A DNA stretch of 64,000 nucleotides from Sepiola atlantica (GCA_963556195.1 OY744520.1:1784001-1848000); one strand, 5' to 3'; counted from the stretch's first letter, positions 23,911 to 35,504 are shown. Translations and numbers: made by a program. Notes: generated from the sequence alone by a model not told the origin.

Positions 23911-24820
23911 TATATTAGATGTTTTTTTTTAGTTTGTGATTTTACCATGCTTATTTTGAATATTATCAAGAAAAATATTCCAAGAGAAGCAACAGATTTT
24001 TGTCAAATGTAAGAAAGTTAAGGGAAGATCCATGTCTTACTGGATCATTCGTAATCACTAGACAAGCCTTAATGGAAGTAGCCGGCGCCATACATCAATC
24101 ATCGTCCGCACAAAAAATAATAACAAAACCAACCACACTCCATTCGGCAATCTCCCACAAGAACGAAAACCACATTGGAACAGGCCCAATATTTAGACAT
24201 GGGCAGTAATGAGAATTTGTTATTTACCTTTCTTTCCTTGAAGCTATATTTTATTATGGTTGCACAGTGGCTTGGGGCGCTCTGAAACAGTTCCAAAGAT
24301 AAGCATATCAAGAGCTATTAACAACAGAGCTAATCATACAAAGATTTATCTATGAAACTCAGACTTATTCATTTACGGAAGGCCTGAATACCCAACACTC
24401 ATATGTTTCTTCAACTCTCCGAGACATTGACCTAGTCTAATAATATTAAACACAGACAAAGCTAATTTAGCCTGATCATTTTTGTGTAGCTTACTTGCTA
24501 TAAGTATACTTTCATACAGTAACTAAGCTCTACTCACATACCTAGCACTGTTGAAGTAAATAGTAACAAAATATATATTATATTAATCTATAAGTGGATA
24601 TAGATAAAATAGTAATAAAATTATATATATAAATATATCAAGACGCTCTTAAAAGATATAGAAATGAAAAGGATCATATAACTAATGAATTTAAGACTGT
24701 TTCACACAGACTCTCATGATTATATTATAAAGCAAACCACCACATGAAGAAATACGCGTTGAAAATATGAAAAATAAATAAAAATGTAAAACATTTGTGG
24801 CGTTGCATTTTCAAATATAC
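23911..24820. other. No gene recognised
   Basis: No repeat or protein similarity identified. Confidence 0.5.
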
Positions 24821-24902
24821 ACTTTCTCTCTCGTTGTGTTCACAATAACTTATATTCTTCCTTCTCTTTCCTTCTCTCTTTCTCTCGTTCTCTATCTCCC
24901 TT

Positions 24903-24951
<49 letters not shown>
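24821..24951. repeat. (TC)n-rich tract ending in (TA)n
   Basis: Pyrimidine-rich ctttctctctc sequence from about 24823 to 24936 grades into a short (TA)n run up to 24951. Confidence 0.85.
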
Positions 24952-25214
24952 GATGACTGTAACGTCTTGTTAGACGAATGCCACTCCTTCATTCAGAAAA
25001 GTGCCATTGTCTTAAGGAGTATCTGTACTGACTTGTATATAAAGAGATCTAGCTTTGTACGAAAGCTTGTTCTCTCTCTCTCGATTCAAAATGTTAATCC
25101 AGCAACAAGCAAAAGCCAGTAACAAGTTGAAACTGCAGACCAACATGATGTGAGGAGTGGTCTTACATTTATTTTAAATAAAAACAGTGCACCGCACGCA
25201 TCTAAAAGTCGAAC

Positions 25215-25216
<2 letters not shown>
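24952..25216 (+). mobile_element. Possible solo LTR
   Basis: The segment begins tgatgactgtaacgtc, has a TATA-like tatataaagag at about 25037, a CT-rich stretch and a tttaaataaaaacagtg polyadenylation-like signal near 25175. This is LTR-like order and spacing. No paired LTR, primer-binding site or gag/pol is visible in the window and the target-site duplication is unclear. Confidence 0.3.
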
Positions 25217-25253
<37 letters not shown>

Positions 25254-25512
25254 GTATATATATGTATATATATGAGCAATAAATAATGAATATGGCGTAT
25301 CTAAATTTTTTTATACATATATATTCTCAATATTCTAACCGTTGTAATTGATTTTTTGTGCTGTATTTCTCTTTGTTTTTTCTTCAACCACTGTCTATTT
25401 AGCGATTTTTTTCTGTTTTATTTGACGCATTTACGGGTGTCATATATTCAAACTTATAAAAACTGATTACAGGCATATAGCTCAATTGTTACTGCTGTTT
25501 ATTACACCGAGA
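25217..25512. other. (AT)n tract then unrecognised DNA
   Basis: (AT)n at about 25217-25246, then AT-rich sequence without recognised features. Confidence 0.6.
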
Positions 25513-25855
25513 GCGTGTTCAGAAGAGATAGGGAAACATTATATGTTTTTGTGACGTCCGTAATTATAAAAGTCTAATTTTTATGAATAAATGTTTGTAG
25601 GGAGTATTATTAGACTGTAGTAGCGTTCACAAGGGATGGAGAACAAGTATAGGTTATTTGGACCTTCCGTTACTATAAATATCTGATTTTTAAAAGCAGA
25701 CACTGTGAAACTATAAACCTTTATAGTGCCCCTTAGAATAATGATGAAGAAACACAATTTTACATGTATTAGTGCCCAGGAGAACAATTATAGGTTATTT
25801 GGACGACCCGTAACTTTACAAGTCTGATTTTCATAAATAGATGCTTGAAGGCAAA
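25513..25855 (+). repeat. Degenerate tandem repeat, three units
   Basis: Units starting near 25515, 25626 and 25770 share the order ggagaacaa, ttataggttatttggac, ccgtaa.t, aagtctgatttt, and ataaatg-ttg. Spacing is about 111 and 144 bp. The units are strongly diverged. Confidence 0.6.
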
Positions 25856-26159
25856 TAATAATACAAAAGCCGAGTAAATGTGACGTTATCATTGAACCTT
25901 GTAACAGTATCTAAATTAAAAGATGCGGATCTTTGTTGTTTTGCCAATTTCTCTAGAGGTGCAACTGGTCTTCAGCATGACAAAAATCAATTGCGCCCTG
26001 CCAATCTTGACAATGACATTTGGCTCAATACCGGTATCCCTATTAATAACGATTCTCAAGCGTTTAAAGAAACCATCTCCCTAACATTAACTCTTCAGCT
26101 ATAGTTACTGAAGAGTTGGTACAGGTAGAAACTTTCACGTTATGTTTCTCTAATAAGTA
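25856..26159. other. No gene recognised
   Basis: A 74-residue frame at 25880-26104 has protein-like composition (LKDADLCCFANFSRGATG) but no recognised match. It may be a decayed retroelement piece. Confidence 0.35.
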
Positions 26160-26298
26160 ATGTCACGACTCCCCTCTTTTGTTAAAGATTACCACCCTTT
26201 GTTATAGAACACTTTAATGTATAGGTCAAACTATAAATAGTGATCTATGTTTGTATCTGGTATTGTACACTGAATAAAAGTTCATCCGCTATATCGTG
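26160..26298 (+). mobile_element. Possible solo LTR
   Basis: The sequence starts tgtcacgactcccctc, carries a ctataaatag TATA-like box near 26231 and a gaataaaagttcat polyadenylation-like signal near 26272. Composition and order resemble a short Gypsy-type LTR, but no partner or target-site duplication was confirmed. Confidence 0.3.
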
Positions 26299-26754
26299 CT
26301 CTCGTTTTTTTTTTATTTATCTGTTTTACAGTATATGAAACCTTTTGGCCTATTAAATGTAGCACAATCCATATTCCAAACAATAGATTCTATACATTTA
26401 ATTGAACAAAAGTTGCTATTTTACCTATAACTATTAGATATTGCTGGTTCAGTCGTTTTACAACAGCATCAGTACATAATCGGATTTGATTCGCCATTGC
26501 TGATTCCATAGGCCGCGAGGTTATCCATTACACTAATCACACACCCGCTACTGATTTTAATCCCAATATTAGAATAGTTTTTTATATTTCTGAAAGCAAT
26601 TTTCACCGCGGAACGGTTCGCATTAATACGTAAGGTTAATCTTTCAAATAAGGAAGTTTTGCTGAGTATAACTTTTTTCGAATGCTTACTTATTACAAAC
26701 ATATGTATTGATATTTTCAACGATAATTAATACTTTTCCCGCTTTAAAAGAACA
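26299..26754. other. No gene recognised
   Basis: Nothing identified. Confidence 0.5.
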
Positions 26755-27000
26755 AAGATTATTCGTTTGTCAAAACATCACGAAAAATCACGAATATACT
26801 TGTAGAATTTGGTATATTCGGACTACTGTTCTCATTTTGGGTGTTTTTATCACAACGTTTCGACCGATGTAACCTCCGACCTTATTCAGGTGTACTTTGT
26901 CAACCTCGGGAATTTTTCTGTCAAACTCGGAAATCTGGACTGAATTTCGAAGAAGTGTGCTCGCCATCGCATTCGGCGTATTAGTTCGTCCGTTTTTTAA
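26755..27000 (-). repeat. Interspersed repeat R1, copy 2
   Basis: Reverse complement of the R1 family: cacaacgtttcgaccgatg, taacctccgacct, and ctgtcaaactcggaaatctg match 13180-13320. Confidence 0.85.
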
Positions 27001-27136
27001 ATTAATTTAATAATGTATCCATGCTTGCTAGGTGTTGGGATATTCTTAAGTGATGTTTCTAAGTTAATTTTTTCCATATTATTTTTCAGTGGTGAAATAA
27101 ATTCATGTGAAAGTGCTCAACTGCTTGATGAGCTAA

Positions 27137-27350
27137 ATATTATTATTTCATGTATCCACATAAAATTTATAAGGAGATATAATTTTTATGTATCAATTTT
27201 CAGTATTTACTTCAACAGTGCTCGATACGTAAGTAGAGCTAGGTAGTAAGCTATGAAAATATATTTATGGCACAGAGCTAAACAGAGGCTCCCGCGTTTC
27301 ATCCCCGGGGGAATCTTCAGGCTGAAATGCATGGAGTTATTTTTGCCGCG
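27137..27350. repeat. Repeat modules Y (minus) and X (plus), copy 2
   Basis: 27137-27225 is the reverse complement of module Y from 5425-5500 (tatttacttcaac, gtatcaattttcag, gtatccacataaaatt). 27244-27350 is module X in forward orientation (gctatgaaaatatatttatg, ccgcgtttcatcc). The modules face opposite ways here but the same way at 5.3 kb. Confidence 0.75.
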
Positions 27351-27518
27351 TGTTTTTATATACATGGCTAGCTAGTTAACCAATCAGATTCTTTGTTGTT
27401 CTCTCAGCCAATCGTTGGGCTTTACACGAACAAAGGTCCGGTTAGTGTTACTTCCTATATACTGTCTCTATTGTTCTGCTTTCTATAGAGTGACCTATAT
27501 CCTGTTTCTTTGTTGTGT

Positions 27519-27520
<2 letters not shown>
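27351..27520. other. No gene recognised
   Basis: Short unique stretch between repeats. Confidence 0.4.
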
Positions 27521-27557
<37 letters not shown>

Positions 27558-27706
27558 GAGAGAGACAGAGAGAGAGAGAGAGAGCGAGAGAAGGTAGGAG
27601 GAGAAAGAGAGAGAGAGAGAGGGGATAGAAAGATGCTACACTAACTAAAAAAAACTATTCTATTTTCTTTTCTAGGATGGCGGGCAACGTCGGATATTCC
27701 TGCTAG
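27521..27706 (+). mobile_element. (TA)n, (GA)n and decayed Helitron-like tail
   Basis: (TA)n at about 27521-27553 is followed by (GA)n-rich sequence to about 27622. A degenerate ggcgggcaacgtcgg core then lies at 27679-27693 and CTAG at 27703-27706. The core is related to the hairpin at 37307-37322, but its pairing is disrupted and the base after CTAG is C, so this is a decayed terminus at best. Confidence 0.4.
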
Positions 27707-28019
27707 CGCATAATAAACAGTCAACTGACTTTATTTACCAGCATATTAACGTTCTGGAAACAATTTCTATTTTTGTAAACGAATTATTAGAAGAACAGAA
27801 TCTGTAGCATTGAACAGATAAATGGGTAGAATTAGTGAATTCATATTTTGCCTTAGTATTATTAGTTATGTGAAACATATCAGATACCCATCCAATGCTG
27901 TGTCAATCAGCTAAGCTTTAATATTCATAGGTTAAGTGGTCGTTTAGTTGGGGTATGCCAGTATTACTTTCTTTATAGAATATAAATGATATACGGAAAA
28001 TATAGAGTTTCTCGAATAA
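27707..28019. other. No gene recognised
   Basis: Nothing identified. Confidence 0.5.
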
Positions 28020-28330
28020 GGATTTATTCATAAGACCCCAATTCCTTGTTGAAACTTCTGACTAAGATCTTCGACAATATTAAGAAAACATACACAATAT
28101 TTATGGTTGCTTTCATCGCAATCTGGAGACATTTATAGCCATAGTTACAGGCGATACGGACAGATCATATTTACGTAACTTTCTTAGAACTTGCTTTAAT
28201 TCTATGGTGTGTGTGTCATATCTTTGCGATAAATTACACTATATTTGTTTTGAATATCATAATTTGTAACCGCAAAAATTATGCGTTGTCAGTTAATGTG
28301 TCGAATAAATGATAAATAAGGATTTTCGTC
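28020..28330 (+). repeat. Interspersed repeat J, copy 1
   Basis: Shared with 34340-34600 in the same orientation: ttcatcgc.atct.gagacatt, catatttacgtaa, gcgataaattaca, and tttgaatatcataattt followed by accgcaaaa. Confidence 0.75.
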
Positions 28331-29144
28331 CTGGATGGCATGCGTGAAGTGTGTGTGCAAACTGATTTCAGTTCCAAACAATAAACTACCGTTTTCCTTT
28401 CCAACTGAGAGTGGTTTTTACGATATGGTGATGTACTGTTTATTCATTGCTTGGTGTTCATTGCACGTTCTTCAGTGCTTACTGCTGAACGACCATTTTG
28501 TTTTTGGAAAGTGAGAGTACATTAGTGAAAAGTTGATTTGTTGAAGATAATTTGATTTATGGATTTACGAAGTTTGAATTGTTTGCGCCATTGTGCATTA
28601 TTGTTGGCATATTGTTTTTAGAAGACCTTATTGAACGTAAGTTTCCTGGACAGAATGATCAACAGATAAAATAAACATAAACTGCCTATCTTATTGTCAT
28701 AAGCACACATGCTTTTCCTAAAAAGAACGAGAACTAACAAAATCTCACGAGACTTGCTAGCTCAGCCTTGCGATTGCTTAACTACTCTTTCCCCTTTGTA
28801 TCTTTTATTTAGTAAACCTCTTTTTCAATCCTTAATACTTTTTTCTCCTATTATTTTCTTTAATATCGCTGATACTCGGCCTATAACACTTATTTAATAG
28901 AATATTATTGAATGAACGAATGTTGCCTAAGTCATTTCATTCCATTTAGTTTGTCTCTCATTACTGACTTTGACTAATTTCATATAATTCATCGAACCAC
29001 AGGAAACTTATCTGCCGAGATCCGAAGGTTTCTTTCTTTATTTTAATTGTAACCTGGGTGTGTACCAGTGATTAGCTGTATTTTACTGTATTTACTTTAT
29101 GATTAAATTGCAATAAACTTAATCAACTTGTAACCTCAACGAAA
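28331..29144. other. No gene recognised
   Basis: Nothing identified. Confidence 0.5.
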
Positions 29145-29295
29145 ATACCCCGTCCCACACGACTAGCAGAAAATTCTCTACTGTAATAGGTGTTGTCCTA
29201 GGAATACCCTCCCCACTCTCTGTATTTTCGACCATACCAAGATGCAGAAATTTAAATGTGATGTGAACACACATTTTGTTGCCCAAATCCCTGCT
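29145..29295 (+). mobile_element. LINE L-A-type 3' fragment (short)
   Basis: Plus-strand words gcagaaaattctctact, ggaataccctcccc and accaagatgcagaaatttaa match the end of the L-A RT coding region (FYSNSFFP, LWNSLP and YMQRFK positions). The reading frame is broken by stops. Confidence 0.55.
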
Positions 29296-29689
29296 TAGGT
29301 TTACTTCTATAAATATGGCCTCTATCACAGTAACCACTTACGTTTTACTGGTAATAGGCTTCGTTTGGATGTGAACAAAAGTAACAAAAAACAAAAAAAC
29401 AAAGATGTATTTTCCATTTGCATATGAATGATGTTACAGAGAGAAATTGGCTGAAATGTGAACCAATCAAAACCTTCGGTGGACCAAAACGAGATAACAG
29501 AATGAAATAAAAAAAAAACAGAGTCTGCTTCATGACTTTCTATCGTCAAAATGGTAAATCTGTGAAAGGACACATTCAAAACAACTTTCTACCATTTCAA
29601 GTCGTCCAACTGTTCTTGTTTATAACTTTGATTCCACTGTTGTATCGCAAATAAAAGGAAGTACAGTTTTGTTCTGATAGGATAACCTG
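29296..29689. other. No gene recognised
   Basis: Nothing identified. Confidence 0.4.
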
Positions 29690-29910
29690 ACTTCCACAGT
29701 AACGAAATAGATGGACCCGTCGGACTATAAGTACGACTACAGCGAGCAGTCGAGTCATTCGAGTTAAGACACATGCAGTCTCAACATTCTGTCTTATGTA
29801 TTCTCTAGTCGGTCTGCCTATTACATATTCTGTATTCTGTACAAAGTATATATATATATCCGGAAATACACCTATTATTTAAAAGACCTTCCACTCGGGT
29901 TATTTGTCAT
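29690..29910 (+). mobile_element. Possible solo LTR
   Basis: Around 29720-29910 the order gactataagtacgac (TATA-like), then ctgtacaaag, then (TA)n, then acacctattatttaaaagacc followed by ttccactcgggttattt resembles an LTR end used by some invertebrate LTR retrotransposons. No paired copy is present. Confidence 0.3.
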
Positions 29911-31243
29911 TATATCTTAAACAAGATATATCAATTTTATAAGGGATTACGTTGTTATACATCATTATTCATGACTTCTGAGTAAACAGCTTTACTAATA
30001 TCGAAGCGACCCTTAATCCACTTTAGGAATTGTTTGAGTTCAAGATTCATAGTTTATTTGGAGATAAGGTCGCAGCTGGAAAATAAGGGGCTTTTACAAT
30101 TTACGTTCTTCAACAGTATGTTGAGGTCTACAGGCAAAGGCAGGCCGAAACAATGTAGAAACGATAGTCATTGCATTGAACAGCATTATGGAAAGAGGTT
30201 TCATGTTATTGTAACCCTTAAGTGCAATTGCTGTACACTTCGGTCTCTAGCTGATTTACCAGTACTTATCTCGTGTAGGTTACATGAGTTTTGTCGTGCT
30301 ATAATAACATCAACCTTTGGCAATATGATACCATATAACCATCACTCTAAATGTCTATCTGTCACAATCATGTGTGTAAAGAAAGAATAAATCAAACTAA
30401 GACTATTTTGTAATGTGAACATGAGTTTGTGTGCGTTCACTGCATACCTACTCGTTGTCTTCGACGAATTCGGTTCTTGATCTCGACATTGTCCGTAGTG
30501 TTTATCATGTAGTAGTCTCGATAACTGCTATAACAAAAAGATATTCCTTCCGAACCAAATCAGAACTCAAGTTAAAAAATTTTACTTTATTTTTTACGCT
30601 GATAATTGGTTTATCTACCAAATGACAAACTTATAAATCAAGATAAACATATCTTTAAACCGACCACAAACAGTCCATCAGCTTAAGGACCAAAAGTCAT
30701 GTCTCTGAGACCGACAGATACCTAACTGACCCCCTCTGCCAATCCTGCTGGAATATATAGATATTGGTCTCATTTTGGGCAAAGCACTTACTAGATATAA
30801 AAACCTACTGACCAGAGAGACTCTTATCTGGAGTGGAGATTAATTTTTCCAAAGTCTCAAGTGGCTCACTATCACATCATTTTATTTCTTGGGTGGTCTA
30901 ACACTGAGTCAGATATTTCTCCCCTCACCGGTCATCCGCATCATGCATCCATGAAACACACTAAACATGCAACCTTGCTAATGTTTACAGTAATTAAAAC
31001 AGATATCATAAACGTATTATTACGAAAAACTGAGTAAGCAATATACAATGTGTATAGTTATCTATGAACAGACTGTTTAACAGGAAGTGCTTCAAGTTGA
31101 AATCAAAATCCGGATATTTGTCAACAGTCACTACACTATATGCACTAGTTATCAGTTTGAAGTGTAGACATTTAATCACCATGCACTGTTGACTCTAACA
31201 TGAAAGTATATACACTCTATCACCGACATTGATCATTCTTGCT
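29911..31243. other. No gene recognised
   Basis: A 118-residue frame (30034-30390) has no recognised similarity and looks like chance. Confidence 0.4.
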
Positions 31244-31291
31244 ATATAAATATAAGAACTAGTACAACTATATCTATTAATAAATAAATAA

Positions 31292-31322
<31 letters not shown>

Positions 31323-31391
31323 CATATATATACATATATATATATACACATATATTAATAAATATAGTTGTATTAGTTCTTATATTTATAT
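31244..31391. repeat. Foldback with 39-bp arms around a (TA)n-rich loop
   Basis: Arm 31244-31282 (atataaatataagaact..tacaactatat..ttaata) and arm 31353-31391 are reverse complements with about two mismatches. The loop of about 70 nt is an imperfect ta/catata microsatellite. Confidence 0.9.
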
Positions 31392-31422
31392 ATATATATA
31401 TATAAATAATAAATATATATAT

Positions 31423-31810
31423 TAGTGATGGAAAGACTCCAAAATGTTTCCTAATTCCGGTACAATTACCGAATCTGTTCTAAATTCACGATTCCGATAC
31501 AATTAGCGATTCCGATTCAGATTCCGATTCCAATTCCGATTCTCTTTTTATTTCTAAATATTTAATTAGAGATTTTGTGCGTTTTTGATAAATTTTTTAA
31601 TTTTTGTAAATCTCCCATTTAATGGCCGCGTATATTTTTGGAGGGGGGCGTATATTACACGAGTAGATCTTTCTAAATATTTTTCGCAAATGTTTTCTTT
31701 ATAATTGATTGAAAATTGTTAGACAACTAATAATTCATTTTTCTATTAAAACAAAGCCGATTTCTATTAGTTTGTCGTTCGTTAATTGTTTAATTAGTTT
31801 AAAAGTAAAT
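31423..31810 (+). mobile_element. hAT-like terminal remnant with GATTCC repeats, copy 1
   Basis: The sequence starts tagtgatggaaagactcc and continues with repeated ccgattccgatt words, then AT-rich sequence that also matches 52973-53400 (ttgattgaaaat, agacaact). A start of the form TAGNGATGG followed by GATTCC repeats is typical of non-autonomous hAT elements as I know them. No transposase is present. Confidence 0.5.
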
Positions 31811-32234
31811 CCTGTAGATACAAATGTATAAACATATACACATACCTAACTTTATATAAAAAGAGATTAGTGTTTAATGCTTGCTATAAGAATAAAGACA
31901 ATAAAACTATAGCAAAAATATTAGTGTTCTCAAGTGCAAGATTCCGAAAGAAGTGAATGGCGAAGAAGAGAGCTTATTACAGTGATTGTTGTCCACGTCA
32001 AAACAAGGGTGAAAGAGAAAAACATCACTTTTACTCTTTCTTTTATATGAGATTATCAGGAGCAGCTAAGGGATCGACTTCTTAGCGTCTGTTTAAGTTA
32101 CAATTTCTTTTAGAAGAATATAACTGTGCTTTTCGTTGTTAAATTTATTTTGCATTACTTGTCAGTTTTTATTGTATCTTCATTGTCCAAACAATAAGCG
32201 CTTGAATTTCGTCCTCACAAAATAACTGATAAAG
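31811..32234. other. Short repeat word at 31815-31865, otherwise unrecognised
   Basis: Matches 11296-11347 (taaacatatacacatacc then taactttatata). The rest is AT-rich and unrecognised. Confidence 0.5.
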
Positions 32235-32606
32235 ATGCCTAATCAAGTTGTAATATTGTGTTGGCAGATGCCAGCTATAAAACGCGTCATGATGGTGTGT
32301 GTAAATACATCCATTGGACCATTTGTAAAAACCTTAACATCCAGTGTAGAACTAAGTCCATCTACCGTGGGGACTGATATACATACTGATTATAAAATTA
32401 CCATATCCACCGACTTAGAAAATACAGCAGTAAAACCTGACATTTTCATATTAAATAAAGCAGAAAGAGTGACAAATTTGGTTATGGTGAGTGTGTTTAA
32501 TAACAGTGGCCTGAACAAAACGAAAAGGGAGAAGGTGACAAAATACCAAGGCCACATGTATGAAGAAAAACTGGAATTTAAACCATCAACATTATCCGAG
32601 TTATAA
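32235..32606 (+). pseudogene. R2-like LINE C-terminal (endonuclease-region) remnant
   Basis: An uninterrupted 123-residue frame. From about residue 48 it reads HTDYKITISTDLEN, then VKPDIFILNKAER, then VMVSVFNN..LNKTKREKVTKYQGHMYEEKLEF. This follows a pattern I know from the C-terminal, restriction-like-endonuclease region of many mollusc LINE proteins: NrPDiii.dk....liDvavP...N...ke.EKi.KY.dL..Ei. The usual Asp in the iDva position is replaced (VMVSVF). The N-terminal RT is not adjacent, so this is an isolated tail and probably dead. Confidence 0.5.
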
Positions 32607-32864
32607 AAGGAAATAAAGGCCTCATGAAAATTAAAAAAAAGTATCTGGCAAGTATCCCCTGAAAATCAAATACGAGGGGAATACATAATTGCATTTTAGG
32701 GAACGCCCAAAATCCTTAAAGGAGCACTCAGTTAGAGCTTCCAAATAGCGGACGATTGCCTGGTATTTGGAAGAATAACTTGTCTTTATGCTAATGAAAA
32801 AGAAAAGACCCAGAGAAATGCTAACCTGATTACTTTACTCTTCGCTTAAATTCTAAATGTGGGT
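32607..32864. other. No gene recognised
   Basis: Nothing identified. Confidence 0.4.
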
Positions 32865-33135
32865 AAACATGTATATAAAGTTCATTTCTTTAGTCCTATG
32901 TAATAGCTGCCGCCTGAAGATATTTTTCTTTCTAAATCGATTACTAGCTTAATCTTGTTTAAATCTTAATTTTGACATTTTTGCTTGACCCGTGCGGCAA
33001 ATCAAAGGTCATTTGTCTCGGTGTTGATAAAATCAATTTTTAAAAAATGTCTAAATCTCTTTCTTTTTAGTTTCACTATTTTCATTTTTCAGATACTTTT
33101 GCAGACATTTATTGGCTTAGGAGCTTATGTTAAGA
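32865..33135 (+). repeat. Interspersed repeat K, copy 1
   Basis: Shared with 37460-37745 in the same orientation: tttctaaatcgatta.tagctt, aatttttgacattttt or close variants, aggtcatttgt, and tcatttt...ttctg or ttcag. Confidence 0.75.
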
Positions 33136-33164
33136 TAGATTAAAATATAGATTGAAAGATAGAC

Positions 33165-33500
33165 AGAAGACTGCCTTGACAGAGTACAAAATCGACTTCG
33201 AAATCTGGTGGGGAGTGATATTTTCTCTTCGCTGCAACCCGTTTCTCACAGAAGTATGCTCTATCGTTATTATCATGGAAGTTACTTCTCCTTGTAAGAC
33301 ACTCACAGCAAGAACTCGCCTTCTACTACGTCGAAAAAAGACTTTTCACCTCTTCCATGTTTCTAGCGCTAGGCAGAATTCTCATGGATAGAACTTCTTT
33401 GCATGTACGCCCCGTCAATAGAACACATTACCGCGGGACTTCTTCCCTACTTATAATAACTTGTTTTTTTCAAATCAAATGTTAACAAATTCATGTAAAA
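33165..33500 (+). mobile_element. LINE family L-B copy 1 (RT C-terminal tail)
   Basis: The plus strand reads CLDRVQNRLRNLVG then DIFSSLQPVSHRS, then after frame breaks LYRYYHGS and, near the end, IEHITAGLLPYL and FFKSNVNKF. It matches the second copy at 43310-43752 (KVQNRLR...EHITLGLL...LKSNVNK) and resembles the C-terminal end of CR1/jockey-group RTs. It is broken by stops and frameshifts. Confidence 0.65.
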
Positions 33501-33995
33501 ATACCATTCATATCATTAGATCAATGTTAGTATTCCCAAATTTTTTCTCATCTATCAGCTGACAATCATGTCAGTCTTATTAACTTTGCATTCATAAGGT
33601 GATTAAATAGTAAGAAAAACGTCTCCTTTCAGACGCCAAGCTAACCAGTCGAGGATACATCCTCGACAATCAGTTCGACAGAGTGTGGCCCATTGCAACT
33701 GCGGTGGCCTTGCTGGAGTTTAGGGTTCTGGGCAGCCTAGAAGGTTCACGCTTCCAGGCTTTGAGAAGGGCGTAATTTATTGCTAACTGCCTGAGACGCC
33801 CCTACCTGGATTGAACTGTTCAGGCATTTTTTGGGTAGTGGTTGGGGTGAGGGGAGATTGCATTAATTCTTTTGTGCTATCTTTTTAATCTTAACCTTTA
33901 GACCTTATGCCAGCTCTTCTTGCAATCAGATTCGAGATAAATACTTGACAGACAAACAAGAACAAACTTGCAAACAGATGAACTAAGATGTATCC

Positions 33996-33996
<1 letters not shown>
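33501..33996. other. No gene recognised
   Basis: 33630-33850 is more GC-rich than its surroundings and may be an unplaced repeat. No protein or RNA identified. Confidence 0.4.
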
Positions 33997-34036
<40 letters not shown>

Positions 34037-34180
34037 CATACATACATACATACATACATACATACATACATACGAATAAACTGAGATAAATAGATAGACA
34101 GAACGATAGGATAGGTAAAATGAATCCCCTCAACAGAATAGTTTTGCACCACTTTTATGCCCCCTTTTCTAGTTACTGCA
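33997..34180. repeat. (GATA)n and (CATA)n microsatellites, then repeat Z fragment
   Basis: (GATA)n at about 33998-34034 and (ATAC)n at about 34034-34073. Then aggtaaaatgaatcccctcaa through gcaccacttttatgc (34113-34165) matches part of repeat Z at 5574-5640. Confidence 0.75.
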
Positions 34181-34339
34181 ATAAACTCTATTAAATTTGT
34201 AGATGTTTTTTAATCTTTTATTTACACATCATCTCTACACGTTGTTATTCCGACATTTTGCGATATTTTATAAATGTTTTGTTGATTTTGATAACTTTTA
34301 CGACAAAATTGATATCAGAAAAAGCAAGATTTTCTTCGA

Positions 34340-34600
34340 CTTCTTTTTAACACCTTAAACCGTTGTTCAACATTCTCCTCTATGAATAAGCACAGTACTC
34401 CAACAATTTAGGGTTGATTTCATCGCCATCTAGAGACATTCATATTTACGTAAACGGTTTGCATCTTGCTTTGGTTCCGTGGTTGGTGTGTCAACTCTTC
34501 GCGATAAATTACATTGGCTTTGAATATCATAATTTATTACCGCAAAACGAAAGTCTCTAAATGTGCTGAATGGATAATAAATAAACTGTTTGTTCTGAAA
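34340..34600 (+). repeat. Interspersed repeat J, copy 2
   Basis: Second copy of the repeat at 28020-28330, same orientation. Confidence 0.75.
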
Positions 34601-34869
34601 GGCAATGATTTCTACTCCTAGAAAAGAAAGAACCAAAAGAAAGCCTATTGCTTGTATTGTATGCACATTTATCGATTTTCTCTCCTATGTATTTGTGTGT
34701 TCGGAAAATACTGTGCAACTTTTCGACTCACTTTTAAACAATTGATTTAGATTTCTATTTTCTTGCTTTATACGAACTGTTAAATGCTTAATAATTAAGG
34801 TCAATATTTGTATAGATTTATAATGATTTCTAGAAAACAATTGAAAAGCATATAATAACTTAATAACGA

Positions 34870-35295
34870 AGATGAAAAAGAAGAAATGAGTACAATTTTT
34901 TTGCAAGAGTTCAAACTCCGTTATGATTCTTCCTAAACAGCCAAAAAGATCAACAGAGCATGGATAGAAACATCCATAGGTTATCAAACAAAACAAAGGA
35001 ACTTTCAGAACTTCTGTAATGCTAATGAGAACCTTGAAGATGAGGAAGGTGGTGGATGGTCAGGCACTCTTGATAATGAGCGTTTGAAAGCAATTGTTGA
35101 ACAAAAACACACAAAGGGTCAGAGAAATGTTAAAAGCACTTGGTGTCACTATTTCAACAATGTCCGGCCTTCTGAAGAACTTACTAGGTGAACAAACTTG
35201 ATGAACATTAAATAATAACCCATTTCTTGAGCAAATAATGACCTGTAATGAAGAGTTAATCTTTTATGATAACCGTACTGCAATACTGAGGTTGT
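34870..35295 (+). mobile_element. Mariner-like transposase N-terminal remnant, copy 2
   Basis: The plus strand reads MKKKEMSTIF then LQEFKLRYDSS, then KKINRAW, then FQNFCNANENLEDEEGGG, LDNERLKAIVEQ, and LEQIMTCNEELIFYDNRTAI. These follow the mariner order: first helix-turn-helix, a fork-like QRWF..FR.G..L.DE..G motif, a second helix-turn-helix, and the start of the catalytic domain (R...T.DE.WI.YDN). Stops and frameshifts interrupt it, and the sequence ends before the second catalytic Asp. It is homologous to the fragment at 20656-20975. Confidence 0.8.
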
Positions 35296-35504
35296 TCGAA
35301 AGATATTTACCGATTTTTCGATCCACGTCAAAAGGTTTTAATTTTTGACACGTTTTATACATTTAACATTCATAAAAATCTGTGTTTACTCATGAATAAA
35401 TTTATAATAATTTACTTTAGAATACAATTTTGAATTATACAAGACCTTAAAAACGAAGATTAAAATACTATTCTCAATCAGTGAACCTCTGTCGCCATAT
35501 CGCT
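35296..35504. other. No gene recognised
   Basis: Short AT-rich spacer. Confidence 0.4.

Noticed and set aside
29119..29337. 72-residue minus-strand open frame
   Set aside because: It is the antisense of a plus-strand LINE 3' fragment.
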